Of a DNA stretch of 64,000 nucleotides, positions 51,265 through 58,763 are shown piece by piece. The notes below the pieces were generated by a model. That model searched no databases. It was not told the origin of the DNA and saw only the letters and a program-made list of their open reading frames with translations. The DNA lies in assembly GCF_014295415.1 (NCBI RefSeq), contig NZ_CP052909.1:682001-746000 (forward strand), given 5' to 3'. The position numbers were made by a program, and so were the translations under genes. The DNA comes from Constantimarinum furrinae (GTDB taxonomy: Bacteria > Bacteroidota > Bacteroidia > Flavobacteriales > Flavobacteriaceae). How positions within the stretch are numbered: the stretch's first letter is position 1; every line of letters starts with the position of its first letter.

Positions 51265-51558
51265 ATGACGAAAGCAGATATCGTAGCGAAAATCTCAGAA
51301 AAACTAGGAATGGAAAAAGGTGATGTTCAGGCAACTGTTGAAACCTTTATGGATGAGGTAAAAAATTCACTGGAAGGTGGAGACAATGTTTATCTTAGAG
51401 GATTTGGTAGTTTTATCATTAAAACGAGAGCCGAAAAAACCGGAAGAAACATTTCCAAGAATACAACGATCAAGATTCCCGCACACAACATCCCCGCATT
51501 TAAGCCGGCAAAAATATTTGTCGAAGGTGTAAAAACCAATGTTGAAGTAAAGAAATAA
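51265..51558 (+). CDS. hup: HU-family DNA-binding protein
   Basis: A 97-residue nucleoid protein. It has the helical N-terminus (TKADIVAKISEKLGM) and the arm with FGSFIIKTRAEKTGRN and the proline-tipped IPAHNIPAFKP, which insert in the minor groove. A clear AAGGAG lies 8 bases before the ATG, which is unusual for the phylum, and a full -33/-7 promoter is present. The 29-residue basic gene follows 45 bases on. Confidence 0.96.
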   Translation: MTKADIVAKISEKLGMEKGDVQATVETFMDEVKNSLEGGDNVYLRGFGSFIIKTRAEKTGRNISKNTTIKIPAHNIPAFKPAKIFVEGVKTNVEVKK

Positions 51559-51566
51559 TAACATGT

Positions 51567-51584
51567 CCCCGTCTTAGGGCGGGG
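51567..51584 (+). terminator. Hairpin between HU and the 29-residue gene
   Basis: CCCCGTC and GGCGGGG pair (one T-G) around TTAG. The T run after it is poor (TACTTT), so it may only partly terminate the HU transcript or protect its 3' end. Confidence 0.5.
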
Positions 51585-51603
51585 TACTTTAAAAAATTAA
51601 AAT

Positions 51604-51693
51604 ATGCCTAGTGGTAAAAAAAGAAAAAGACATAAGGTAGCAACGCACAAGCGCAAAAAAAGAAGACGCGCTAACCGTCACAAGAAAAAGTAG
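51604..51693 (+). CDS. 29-residue very basic protein, possible ribosomal protein
   Basis: An ORF of 30 codons starting MPSGKKRKRHKVATHKRKKR, with 19 of 29 residues Lys, Arg or His. It is too short for most gene finders, but near-identical peptides occur across Bacteroidetes, so it is a real gene (established from memory of annotated genomes). A ribosomal role is plausible from its composition. I cannot be sure of the name. It lies between HU and RNase G and ends in its own terminator. Confidence 0.8.
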   Translation: MPSGKKRKRHKVATHKRKKRRRANRHKKK

Positions 51694-51710
51694 TTTATCA
51701 CTACTTTTTT
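51685..51710 (+). terminator. Rho-independent terminator overlapping the stop of the 29-residue gene
   Basis: AAAAAGTAG and CTACTTTTT pair over nine bases around seven. The stem includes the TAG stop, and the right arm ends in six T. Confidence 0.8.
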
Positions 51711-51886
51711 CATTTGATACCAAAAGTAAAACGTTCTTTGAAAATGAAATTGCACACTCTACGATGTGAAGTAGTGTAATTTCGACGGGTTTAATACTAA
51801 AACCTGTGATAAATTATTGTTTAATCCATCTGTTCTGTACTATCCAATTAGTAAATGGAAACGGAACGGATAAAAATTAATGAATC

Positions 51887-53431
51887 GTGAACTACGAATT
51901 AATTATCAGATCCAGTTCACAAGAAGTTGATTTTGCCCTTTTAAAAGATGGAAAACTTATTGAATTAAATAAGGAGGAAGAAAACAACAAGTTCGCGGTA
52001 GGAGATATTTATCTTGCCAAGATCAGAAAAACAGTTCCGGGCCTCAATGCCGCATTTGTAAATGTGGGTTACGAGAAAGATGCATTTTTGCATTATCACG
52101 ACCTGGGACCTAAAGTTGCTTCCTTATTGAAGTTCATTAAACGTGTAAGCACAGGTAAACTTAGAGACTATTCTCTAAAAGATTTCCCATTTGAAAAAGA
52201 GATTGATAAAAACGGAGGCATTAACGACGCCCTTAAATCCAATCAATCTATTCTGGTACAAATAGTAAAAGAACCCATTTCCACCAAAGGTCCTAGAATA
52301 AGTTCAGAGCTGTCAATAGCCGGACGATATATTGTTCTGGTGCCGTTTTCGGACCGGATTTCTATCTCTCAAAAAATAGAATCCAAAGAAGAAAAGGACA
52401 GGTTAAAACGCTTAATTACAAGCATAAGACCTAAAGGATTTGGAGTGATCATACGCACTGTAGCAGAGGGCAAAAAAGTAGCAGAACTGGATAGAGATTT
52501 ACAAAATCTCGTGGATCGCTGGACAGCGATGTGCAAAAAGCTACAAGGAGCACACCATCCTTCAAAGGTGTTGAGTGAGTTAAACAGAGGATCATCGATG
52601 ATCAGAGATGTTTTTAATGACAATTTTACAAACATCCATATAGACGACGAAGCTTTGTACTTACAAATAAAAGATTATGTGCAGGAAATCGCACCTAATA
52701 AAGAGAATATTGTTAAGTTATATGATTCTAAAGTTCCCATTTTTGAAAAATTCGGGATCGAAAGACAGATTAAAACTTCCTTCGGAAAAACAGTATCTGG
52801 CAGTAAAGGAGCCTATCTGGTGATCGAACATACGGAAGCCATGCACGTCATTGACGTGAACAGCGGTAACCGTAGTAACAAATCGAAAAACCAGGAAGAT
52901 ACCGCCCTCGAGGTCAATTTAATTGCCGCGAGCGAAGTAGCAAGACAATTACGTTTACGGGATATGGGAGGCATAATCGTTGTCGATTTTATCGACATGA
53001 GTCATGCCGGAAACCGCAAAAAACTCTATAATCACCTTCGTGAAGAGATGAAGGACGACAGAGCAAAACACAAGATCCTACCCCCCAGTAAATTCGGGTT
53101 GATTCAAATTACCCGACAACGCGTAAGGCCTGAAATGAATATTAAAACTCGCGAAGAAGACCCCAACATTGGTGTCGACGGCGAGATTGAAGCGCCTATC
53201 ATCGTTGTACAACGAATTACCGAAGAGCTTAAAAGACTCTTCAAAAAAGACTATAAAAAGATTACGTTAAATACGCATCCTTTTATAGCAGCCTTTTTAA
53301 CAAAAGGATTTCCATCTGTGCGAACCAAGTGGTTCATGGAGCACAAAAAATGGGTTAAAATTCAACCTAGAGACGCTTACACGTATCTTGAATATCACTT
53401 CCTCGATAAAAACGGAGAAGAGATAAAATAA
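51887..53431 (+). CDS. rng: Ribonuclease G/E family endoribonuclease
   Basis: A 514-residue RNase G. An S1 domain covers about residues 38-115 (VGDIYLAKIRKTVPGLNAAFVNVG), and the catalytic centre has IDVNSGNRS near residue 323 and IVVDFIDMSHAGN near 364, holding the metal-binding Asp residues. The zinc-link CPxCxG of E. coli RNase E/G is missing; its place reads RQRVRPEMNIKTREEDPN, and only one Cys exists in the whole protein. The start is a GTG at 51887. The ATG at 51880 is out of frame. A structured leader of about 170 bases precedes it. Confidence 0.95.
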   Translation: MNYELIIRSSSQEVDFALLKDGKLIELNKEEENNKFAVGDIYLAKIRKTVPGLNAAFVNVGYEKDAFLHYHDLGPKVASLLKFIKRVSTGKLRDYSLKDFPFEKEIDKNGGINDALKSNQSILVQIVKEPISTKGPRISSELSIAGRYIVLVPFSDRISISQKIESKEEKDRLKRLITSIRPKGFGVIIRTVAEGKKVAELDRDLQNLVDRWTAMCKKLQGAHHPSKVLSELNRGSSMIRDVFNDNFTNIHIDDEALYLQIKDYVQEIAPNKENIVKLYDSKVPIFEKFGIERQIKTSFGKTVSGSKGAYLVIEHTEAMHVIDVNSGNRSNKSKNQEDTALEVNLIAASEVARQLRLRDMGGIIVVDFIDMSHAGNRKKLYNHLREEMKDDRAKHKILPPSKFGLIQITRQRVRPEMNIKTREEDPNIGVDGEIEAPIIVVQRITEELKRLFKKDYKKITLNTHPFIAAFLTKGFPSVRTKWFMEHKKWVKIQPRDAYTYLEYHFLDKNGEEIK

Positions 53432-53436
53432 GAATT

Positions 53437-53471
53437 ACCCTCCTTGGCGTAACGTTATGGAGGGTTTTTTT
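53437..53471 (+). terminator. Rho-independent terminator of rng
   Basis: ACCCTCC and GGAGGGT pair around fifteen bases, ending in seven T. It begins 5 bases past the rng stop. Repeat copy B starts ten bases later. Confidence 0.92.
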
Positions 53472-53480
53472 ATGTCCTTT

Positions 53481-53600
53481 TTTAGGGCGTTCCAGTGAAG
53501 TAAAACTTCGTTTACTTCCCTGTCGGGCTTTCCGGGCTACACGCTTGCCCGCCAAAGCGAGCGAAGACGAGGTAGCTTCCTTCAATCCCTAACGCAGTGT
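53481..53600 (+). repeat. Dispersed structured repeat, copy B
   Basis: It begins TTTAGGGCGT, has the core CGGGCTTTCCG (53524-53534) and ends with TTCAATCCCTAACGCA. Stem 1 pairs GAAGTAAA (53497-53504) with TTTACTTC (53511-53518). Stem 2 pairs GCTAC (53536-53540) with GTAGC (53572-53576), and CGCTTGC/GCGAGCG forms an inner stem. It lies 3' of rng in the same orientation. The stem sequences differ from copies A and C but keep pairing. No protein is encoded. Confidence 0.74.
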
Positions 53601-53691
53601 TTAAAGAACCTTCAAGTTAAAATCTGAAACCGGCTGCAGAAATATTCTTAAGAAAACACCAATCCACTTCCTTCCTCATATGCGGAATTTT

Positions 53692-53699
53692 TATCTTCG
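53692..53699 (+). promoter_or_regulatory. -7 box-like TATCTTCG, 4 nt before a GTG start
   Basis: One mismatch to TAnnTTTG, followed by four bases (CATA) and the GTG of recX at 53704. Confidence 0.42.
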
Positions 53700-53703
53700 C
53701 ATA

Positions 53704-54180
53704 GTGTCCACTCATACTACATATACCGTTGAAGAAGCCAAACGCCGTATGGAACGCTATTGCGTTTATCAGGAACGGTGTCATAAGGAGGTAAATCAAA
53801 AATTACGGGATATGCGAATGATCCCGGAAGCTATCGATATAGTTATCCATCATCTTTTACAACATGATTTCTTAAACGAATCCCGCTTTTCACAGGCTTT
53901 TGCCAGAGGAAAATTCAGAACAAAGAAATGGGGGAAAAAACGCATCATTCAGGAGCTCAAATTCAGGAATATTTCGCAATACAACATCAAACTGGCACTA
54001 AAAGAGATTACCGATCCGGAATACTTCAACACCTTTCACAGCTTGGCCGAAAAACGCTTTGCAAGTCTTACTTCAGAAAAAGACCTTCAGAAAAAAAGAA
54101 AAAAATTAGCCGATTACCTGCTCTATCGCGGTTGGGAGAGCCATCTGGTGTATGAAAAGATCAAAGAACTCATCGGGTAA
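53704..54180 (+). CDS. recX: RecX-family regulatory protein
   Basis: A 158-residue, all-helical protein that inhibits RecA filaments. It has three-helix repeats with TYTVEEAKRRMERYCVYQ, LLQHDFLNESRFSQAFARGKF (split) and KKWGKKRIIQELKFRNIS. The GTG at 53704 is preferred to the ATG at 53680, because a -7-like box sits between them and relatives start close to the TVEEA motif. No recA is in the window. Confidence 0.9.
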   Translation: MSTHTTYTVEEAKRRMERYCVYQERCHKEVNQKLRDMRMIPEAIDIVIHHLLQHDFLNESRFSQAFARGKFRTKKWGKKRIIQELKFRNISQYNIKLALKEITDPEYFNTFHSLAEKRFASLTSEKDLQKKRKKLADYLLYRGWESHLVYEKIKELIG

Positions 54181-54237
54181 ATAAATCTAAGTAAATCTCA
54201 AACTGCCCACTGCAAACTGTTCTCTGCCAACTGCCTA

Positions 54238-55116
54238 CTACGAACTACCAATCCCCTCCATCTTCAGCTTTCTGTGAGTACGCCTAATAGCCTTTTCATT
54301 CTTGGCATCAATCCAGTCCTGTCCTTTTATGCGCCTCATCATATTATCAAAATGGCGCATAATAAAAATGTTGTAAAGCGCTTTTCCAAGATTCTTCGGA
54401 TTACGCGCAATTGCCCGTAAGCTCATAGAAAACCCCGGAGTGATATAGCGCATATAATGCCAATATCCTTCAGGCATATACAATACATTTCCATGCTCCA
54501 GATGGGTTTTAAAACCCTTCACTTTTTTCAATGCCGGCCACTTATCGTAGTCCGGATCGGCAAAATTGATATCCTCTCGGGTAATAAGTGAATGCGGAAC
54601 TTTATACAGAAAGTCATTTTGGTCCTGATCGAATAATATCACCTCCTTTTTTCCGTGAAAGTGAAAATGAAAGATGTTCGCCAGATCAATATCGTAATGC
54701 ATAAACGTATAGCTGTCTGTCCCGCCAAAGAACAACATAGGCAATCCTTTCATAAGCTTTATACCAAAATCAGGATACGTAAAATCCTTTTGTAATTGTG
54801 GTATTTCCTTTAAAATATTCCACAGGAAGATACGGTATTTGGTAGGTTCGCGTTTTAGCAGCTCTATATAGTCTGCCATTTTCATCTTCGCATGAGGCTC
54901 ATTAAAACCATCCTTATAATCTACGGGTCGGTCGTCGTATAAGGGGACTTCCTTTTCTCCTGCTATGTGAGCCATATAGTCTAGATCCCATTTTACATAC
55001 GCAGGCCAATCCTCAATAAGACGTTCAATAACAACGGGCTTTTGAGGTTTCAAATATTTTTTGCGAAAGTCACCGGGGGTGATCGTTTCAACTCTGTCTA
55101 TTTCCTGTAATTGCAT
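54238..55116 (-). CDS. JmjC/cupin-like (Fe(II)/2-oxoglutarate-type) protein
   Basis: A 292-residue protein of the cupin-like/JmjC-type family. The iron-binding facial triad is seen in FMHYDIDLANIFHFHFHG (His-x-Asp near residue 160) and GYWHYMRY (His near 230). The family includes ribosomal-oxygenase and other 2-oxoglutarate hydroxylases. The substrate is unknown. The ATG at 55116 (MQLQEIDRV) is preferred; the longer frame adds unrelated residues. Confidence 0.83.
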   Translation of the reverse strand: MQLQEIDRVETITPGDFRKKYLKPQKPVVIERLIEDWPAYVKWDLDYMAHIAGEKEVPLYDDRPVDYKDGFNEPHAKMKMADYIELLKREPTKYRIFLWNILKEIPQLQKDFTYPDFGIKLMKGLPMLFFGGTDSYTFMHYDIDLANIFHFHFHGKKEVILFDQDQNDFLYKVPHSLITREDINFADPDYDKWPALKKVKGFKTHLEHGNVLYMPEGYWHYMRYITPGFSMSLRAIARNPKNLGKALYNIFIMRHFDNMMRRIKGQDWIDAKNEKAIRRTHRKLKMEGIGSS

Positions 55117-55197
55117 AAATGGTTTCGATCGCATAAAAATACAAATCTTCACGCATATAACATTCACTTAGCATCGAGGATTCTATAAACACAAAAA

Positions 55198-55220
55198 GGC
55201 CGGTCTTTAGACCGGCCCGT
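55198..55220 (-). terminator. Rho-independent terminator of the Fn3 lipoprotein gene
   Basis: A perfect eight-base stem GGCCGGTC/GACCGGCC around TTTA. On the minus strand it is followed by TTTTTGTG. It lies about 25 bases past the Fn3 lipoprotein stop. Confidence 0.88.
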
Positions 55221-55241
55221 GCAACAATATATGTCAATGCC

Positions 55242-55874
55242 TTATGGAGTGGTCGTAACCACTAGGGCATCCGAATATTCACTGAATCCGTCCGAGCCAC
55301 AATTGGCACGTACGTAGATCTCATAAGTGGTAGAGGGTGATAATCCGGTTATAGTATAAACATTCTGAGAGGTCTCAACTACGGTTCCCGTACCTATGGT
55401 AAATCCGGAAATTCCGTATTCGATCTGCCAGGCCGTTTCGTTATTTTCTAACCAACTAAATTCTACAGTACTCGAAGTAATTAGTCCTAAACTAAGGTCT
55501 GATGGTGCGTTACAATTCGGATTCCCGGTTAAGGTCACAAAACTTATAGAGATATAGTCACTAAATCCATCCGATCCGCAGTTGGAACGCAAATAGACTT
55601 CGTAACCGGTTCCGGGTTCCAGTCCGTTTATTAGATAACTAATTTGTGAGGTCTGGATCACAGTTCCTGTTCCCAGTTCAAAACCTGTTGGCCCGTATTC
55701 GATCTGCCAGGCAGTTTCTCCACCGGTACCCCAGCTTATCTTTACATTGGTACTCCCTAATAGATCGATGACCAAACCATTGGGATCGGCACAATTGGCG
55801 TTTCCATTATCGTCATCCTTATTACAGGAAACTACAGCTACTGCCAACAGTAGCACTAAGACTAAATTTTTCAT
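55242..55874 (-). CDS. Lipoprotein with two fibronectin type III domains
   Basis: A 210-residue lipoprotein (lipobox VVSC at residue 17) with two Fn3-like domains of about 88 residues in tandem. Both carry ETAWQIEYG..GF..GTGTV, TSQ, and a YE.Y.R.NCGSDGFS.Y ending, so they arose by duplication. The domains probably present a binding surface outside the cell. It has no fused enzyme. Similar Fn3 domains often accompany T9SS proteins, but here no CTD is seen. Confidence 0.85.
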   Translation of the reverse strand: MKNLVLVLLLAVAVVSCNKDDDNGNANCADPNGLVIDLLGSTNVKISWGTGGETAWQIEYGPTGFELGTGTVIQTSQISYLINGLEPGTGYEVYLRSNCGSDGFSDYISISFVTLTGNPNCNAPSDLSLGLITSSTVEFSWLENNETAWQIEYGISGFTIGTGTVVETSQNVYTITGLSPSTTYEIYVRANCGSDGFSEYSDALVVTTTP

Positions 55875-55937
55875 AGAATTAACTTTTGTTTGCTTTAAAA
55901 CGAACAGGATTGAAATTTATTTAATAAGATCGAAAAT

Positions 55938-57032
55938 TTATTGAGCCGCCTTTGCTTTTTGCTTGGCTTCTTCGTTACGCTCTATAGTATGTCCCGGACG
56001 GGTCCATTTTGGCTTTTCTCCCATAGGTTGTAATACAGAATGAGCTGCCTCAACTGTTTCAGGTTGTGCCTTTTTCACAAAGGGCGCCATTGGCTGTAGC
56101 CCCAATGTTTTAAACATTTCCATATCCTCATTTACATCGGGATTTGGCGTGGTCAACAATTTATCTCCTGCAAAAATAGAATTTGCCCCTGCAAAGAAAC
56201 ACATGGCTTGTCCCTCACGGCTCATCCCGGTGCGTCCCGCCGACAGTCGAACTTGTGTTTGCGGCATTATGATTCGCGTAGTGGCAACCATTCTTATCAT
56301 TTCCCAAATAGAGACCGGCTCTATTTCTTCCATAGGGGTACCCTCTACGGCCACCAAGGCATTTATGGGAACCGATTCGGGTTGAGGATTTAATGATGCT
56401 AATGCGACCAGCATCCCTGCACGGTCTTCCAGCTTTTCACCCATGCCTATAATTCCTCCGCTACAAACCGTAACATTGGTCTTTCTCACATTTTCAATGG
56501 TGTCCAAACGGTCTTTAAACGCACGTGTGGAGATCACATCCTTATAGTAATCCTCACTGGTATCCAAATTGTGGTTGTAGGCATATAATCCTGCCTCTGC
56601 CAGACGTTTTGCCTGATTCTCGGTGATCATTCCCAAAGTACAACACACTTCCATATCCAGTTTGTTAATGGTACGTACCATTTCCAAAACCTGATCGAAT
56701 TCTTCTCCATCCTTAACATTTCTCCATGCCGCACCCATACATACTCTGGAACTTCCGGAAGCTTTCGCCCGTAAAGCCTGTGCCTTAACCTGCTGCACAC
56801 TCATAAGATCATTTCCTTCAATATTCGTGTGGTAACGAGCCGCTTGCGGACAATACCCGCAATCCTCCGGACAGCCACCCGTTTTGATAGACAAGAGCGT
56901 AGATACCTGCACTTGATTGGGATCGTGGAACTCTCTGTGTATTGTTGCTGCTTCGTAAAGTAACTCCATTAAGGGTTTATTGTAAATTTCCAGTATCTCT
57001 TCTCTGGTCCAGTCGTGTTTTATAACCTTCAT
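55938..57032 (-). CDS. bioB: Biotin synthase
   Basis: A 364-residue radical SAM enzyme that inserts sulfur into dethiobiotin. The radical SAM Cys cluster is GCPEDCGYCPQ near residue 54, followed by CMGAAWRNVKDG and NHNLDTSEDYYKDV. The C-terminal tail is Lys/Ala-rich and slightly longer than usual. A perfect -7 box lies just upstream, so bioB has its own promoter besides the possible read-through from the ketosynthase gene. Confidence 0.97.
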   Translation of the reverse strand: MKVIKHDWTREEILEIYNKPLMELLYEAATIHREFHDPNQVQVSTLLSIKTGGCPEDCGYCPQAARYHTNIEGNDLMSVQQVKAQALRAKASGSSRVCMGAAWRNVKDGEEFDQVLEMVRTINKLDMEVCCTLGMITENQAKRLAEAGLYAYNHNLDTSEDYYKDVISTRAFKDRLDTIENVRKTNVTVCSGGIIGMGEKLEDRAGMLVALASLNPQPESVPINALVAVEGTPMEEIEPVSIWEMIRMVATTRIIMPQTQVRLSAGRTGMSREGQAMCFFAGANSIFAGDKLLTTPNPDVNEDMEMFKTLGLQPMAPFVKKAQPETVEAAHSVLQPMGEKPKWTRPGHTIERNEEAKQKAKAAQ

Positions 57033-57077
57033 AGTTGATCTTGTTTAATTATGGGCCGTAAATCCCTGTGCAGACTT

Positions 57078-57085
57078 CAAAAATA
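57078..57085 (-). promoter_or_regulatory. -7 box (TATTTTTG) of bioB
   Basis: A perfect TAnnTTTG on the minus strand between the ketosynthase stop and bioB, about 45 bases before the bioB ATG. Confidence 0.48.
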
Positions 57086-57105
57086 ATTAAAATAAATACG
57101 AATTC

Positions 57106-58296
57106 TCAAGGTTTGGAAACAATTATACTAACAGCATTTCCACCAAAACCAACTGCGTTTACCATGATCGATCGAAGCTTTTTCTGTTGTCCTATGCTGT
57201 TGTAAAAAGGATTTTCTATCCACCTGTTACGCTGAAGCATCAAGACCGCCATTTCCACACTCATCATCCCACTGGCACCAAAAGTATGCCCAATGAGCCA
57301 TTTGTTTGAAGTGAGTAACGGGCGCTTTCTGTTAAATACAGTATCAATAGCATTTAGCTCTGCCATATCGCCCTTTACCGTTCCCGGAGCATGCATCACA
57401 ATACCGTCTACAGTGTCCATGCCTGCATTCTCGAGTGCCATTTTCATTGACTTCTGTAAACATGCTGCATTTTCTGAAATGGAACTCCCGTGTTCCAGCT
57501 TTTCTGAAGCAAATCCATAGCCGGCGATCACTCCAATGGCTTTAGCATGCTGTCCTTTTGCTAAAACCGCAACTGCCGCCCCCTCTCCTAAAACCATAGA
57601 ATTACGTTTCTTATCAAATTTCATGGACTCACAAGCTATCGCATTACTTTTCCTGGAGTACAATTTTAACGCATCCATCTGCGCAAAAGTAAAGGGTGTT
57701 AGTGCCGCTTCGCTTCCACCTACCAAAAAGACATCGGCCATCCTTGCTTCAAGCCAGGCTATCCCGTTTAACATGGCGTGCATGGCTGTAGAACAGGTCA
57801 CCGAATGTTCAATCTCAACGCCTCTAATTCCCAATTCCTGGCCCACCCATGAGGATATGTTCCCTAATGTGGAAGTCGGGGAAGCATAAGCAGAAACCTT
57901 GCCTTCCAATCTGTACTGATTGTGGTACTGTTCAAATAATGCAGTAGCACCTCTCGAAGACCCGATGTTAACACCCACTCGTTTTTCTGAAAAAGCTTCA
58001 GGCAAAAAAGAACTTTTCGCGGCAGCTATAGCGAGTAAAACGGTGCGATCCAGTTTTTTATATCCAGTATTTTCCTTCTGAAGTTGCTGTAAAGCAGATT
58101 CTCCATCAAAAGTAAGCTTAGAAACCCATCTCGGTTTTTCTGAAAAAGATCCGTCGTTGTCTCTCATTTCGGTAAAAAGGGGAGTTCTTGCGTTATAGGA
58201 TCTCCATATCTCTTCCGAAGAAACTCCTAATGCCGAAATGGATGCAATGGATAAAATACTGATCAAGACACTTGCTTTTTTAGTAATTTGCTGCAA
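57106..58296 (-). CDS. Beta-ketoacyl-ACP synthase II-like, in the biotin cluster
   Basis: A 386-396-residue condensing enzyme of the KAS I/II type. The Cys-His-His triad is seen: VTCSTAMHAM near residue 168, VMHAPGTVKGD near 305 and GHTFGASGMMS near 340. In the biotin cluster it could make or extend a pimeloyl precursor, or serve another acyl chain. The start is unclear. The TTG at 58296 lies within a perfect -7 box; TTG at 58266 (giving MISILSIASISALG) or a rare ATT at 58287 are alternatives. Confidence 0.85.
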   Translation of the reverse strand: MQQITKKASVLISILSIASISALGVSSEEIWRSYNARTPLFTEMRDNDGSFSEKPRWVSKLTFDGESALQQLQKENTGYKKLDRTVLLAIAAAKSSFLPEAFSEKRVGVNIGSSRGATALFEQYHNQYRLEGKVSAYASPTSTLGNISSWVGQELGIRGVEIEHSVTCSTAMHAMLNGIAWLEARMADVFLVGGSEAALTPFTFAQMDALKLYSRKSNAIACESMKFDKKRNSMVLGEGAAVAVLAKGQHAKAIGVIAGYGFASEKLEHGSSISENAACLQKSMKMALENAGMDTVDGIVMHAPGTVKGDMAELNAIDTVFNRKRPLLTSNKWLIGHTFGASGMMSVEMAVLMLQRNRWIENPFYNSIGQQKKLRSIMVNAVGFGGNAVSIIVSKP

Positions 58297-58301
58297 AAAT
58301 A
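58294..58301 (-). promoter_or_regulatory. -7 box (TATTTTTG) of the ketosynthase gene
   Basis: A perfect TAnnTTTG on the minus strand that overlaps the first possible start codon of the ketosynthase frame. Confidence 0.48.
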
Positions 58302-58340
58302 AAGGTAATTAACTTTTAACTCCCCTTAAAATAATTTAAA

Positions 58341-58763
58341 ATGGAAGAAAATCAGCAGCACAAGGGATGGTTTGGTCGAAACTGGAAATGGGCGGTCCCC
58401 ACCGGATGTGGGATCATGCTATTGATCGGTATTATTGCCATCGTAGGCGGCTTATTTTGGGGAGTTACCAGCATAATTCAGGAAAGTGACGGAGTGAAGG
58501 AAGCCATGTCCCGCGTGCAACAAAACGAAATAATAATTTCAGCATTAGGGGAGCCCATAGAAATTAGCGGAATGACCACAGGAAACATACACACTTCAAA
58601 TGGAACTACCTCTTTGGACGTGACCGTACCCATAAAAGGCCCGGATGGAACAGGAGTATTGAAGGTAATTGGAAACGAACAAAACGATGTTTGGAGCTAT
58701 CAATTTATGGAAGTCCATCTTTCAGATTCAAACGAAACCGTCAACTTGTTAGATAACGATTAA
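58341..58763 (+). CDS. Coa1-like membrane protein (DUF1783 type)
   Basis: A 140-residue protein with a short Trp-rich cytoplasmic start (GWFGRNWKWAVPTGCG), one membrane segment at about residues 20-42 and an extracytoplasmic domain with QNEIIISALGEPIEISGM, resembling the cytochrome oxidase assembly factor Coa1 family. A role in membrane protein assembly is possible but unproven. It lies in opposite orientation between the ketosynthase and bioA genes and overlaps the bioA end by 4 bases. Confidence 0.65.
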   Translation: MEENQQHKGWFGRNWKWAVPTGCGIMLLIGIIAIVGGLFWGVTSIIQESDGVKEAMSRVQQNEIIISALGEPIEISGMTTGNIHTSNGTTSLDVTVPIKGPDGTGVLKVIGNEQNDVWSYQFMEVHLSDSNETVNLLDND

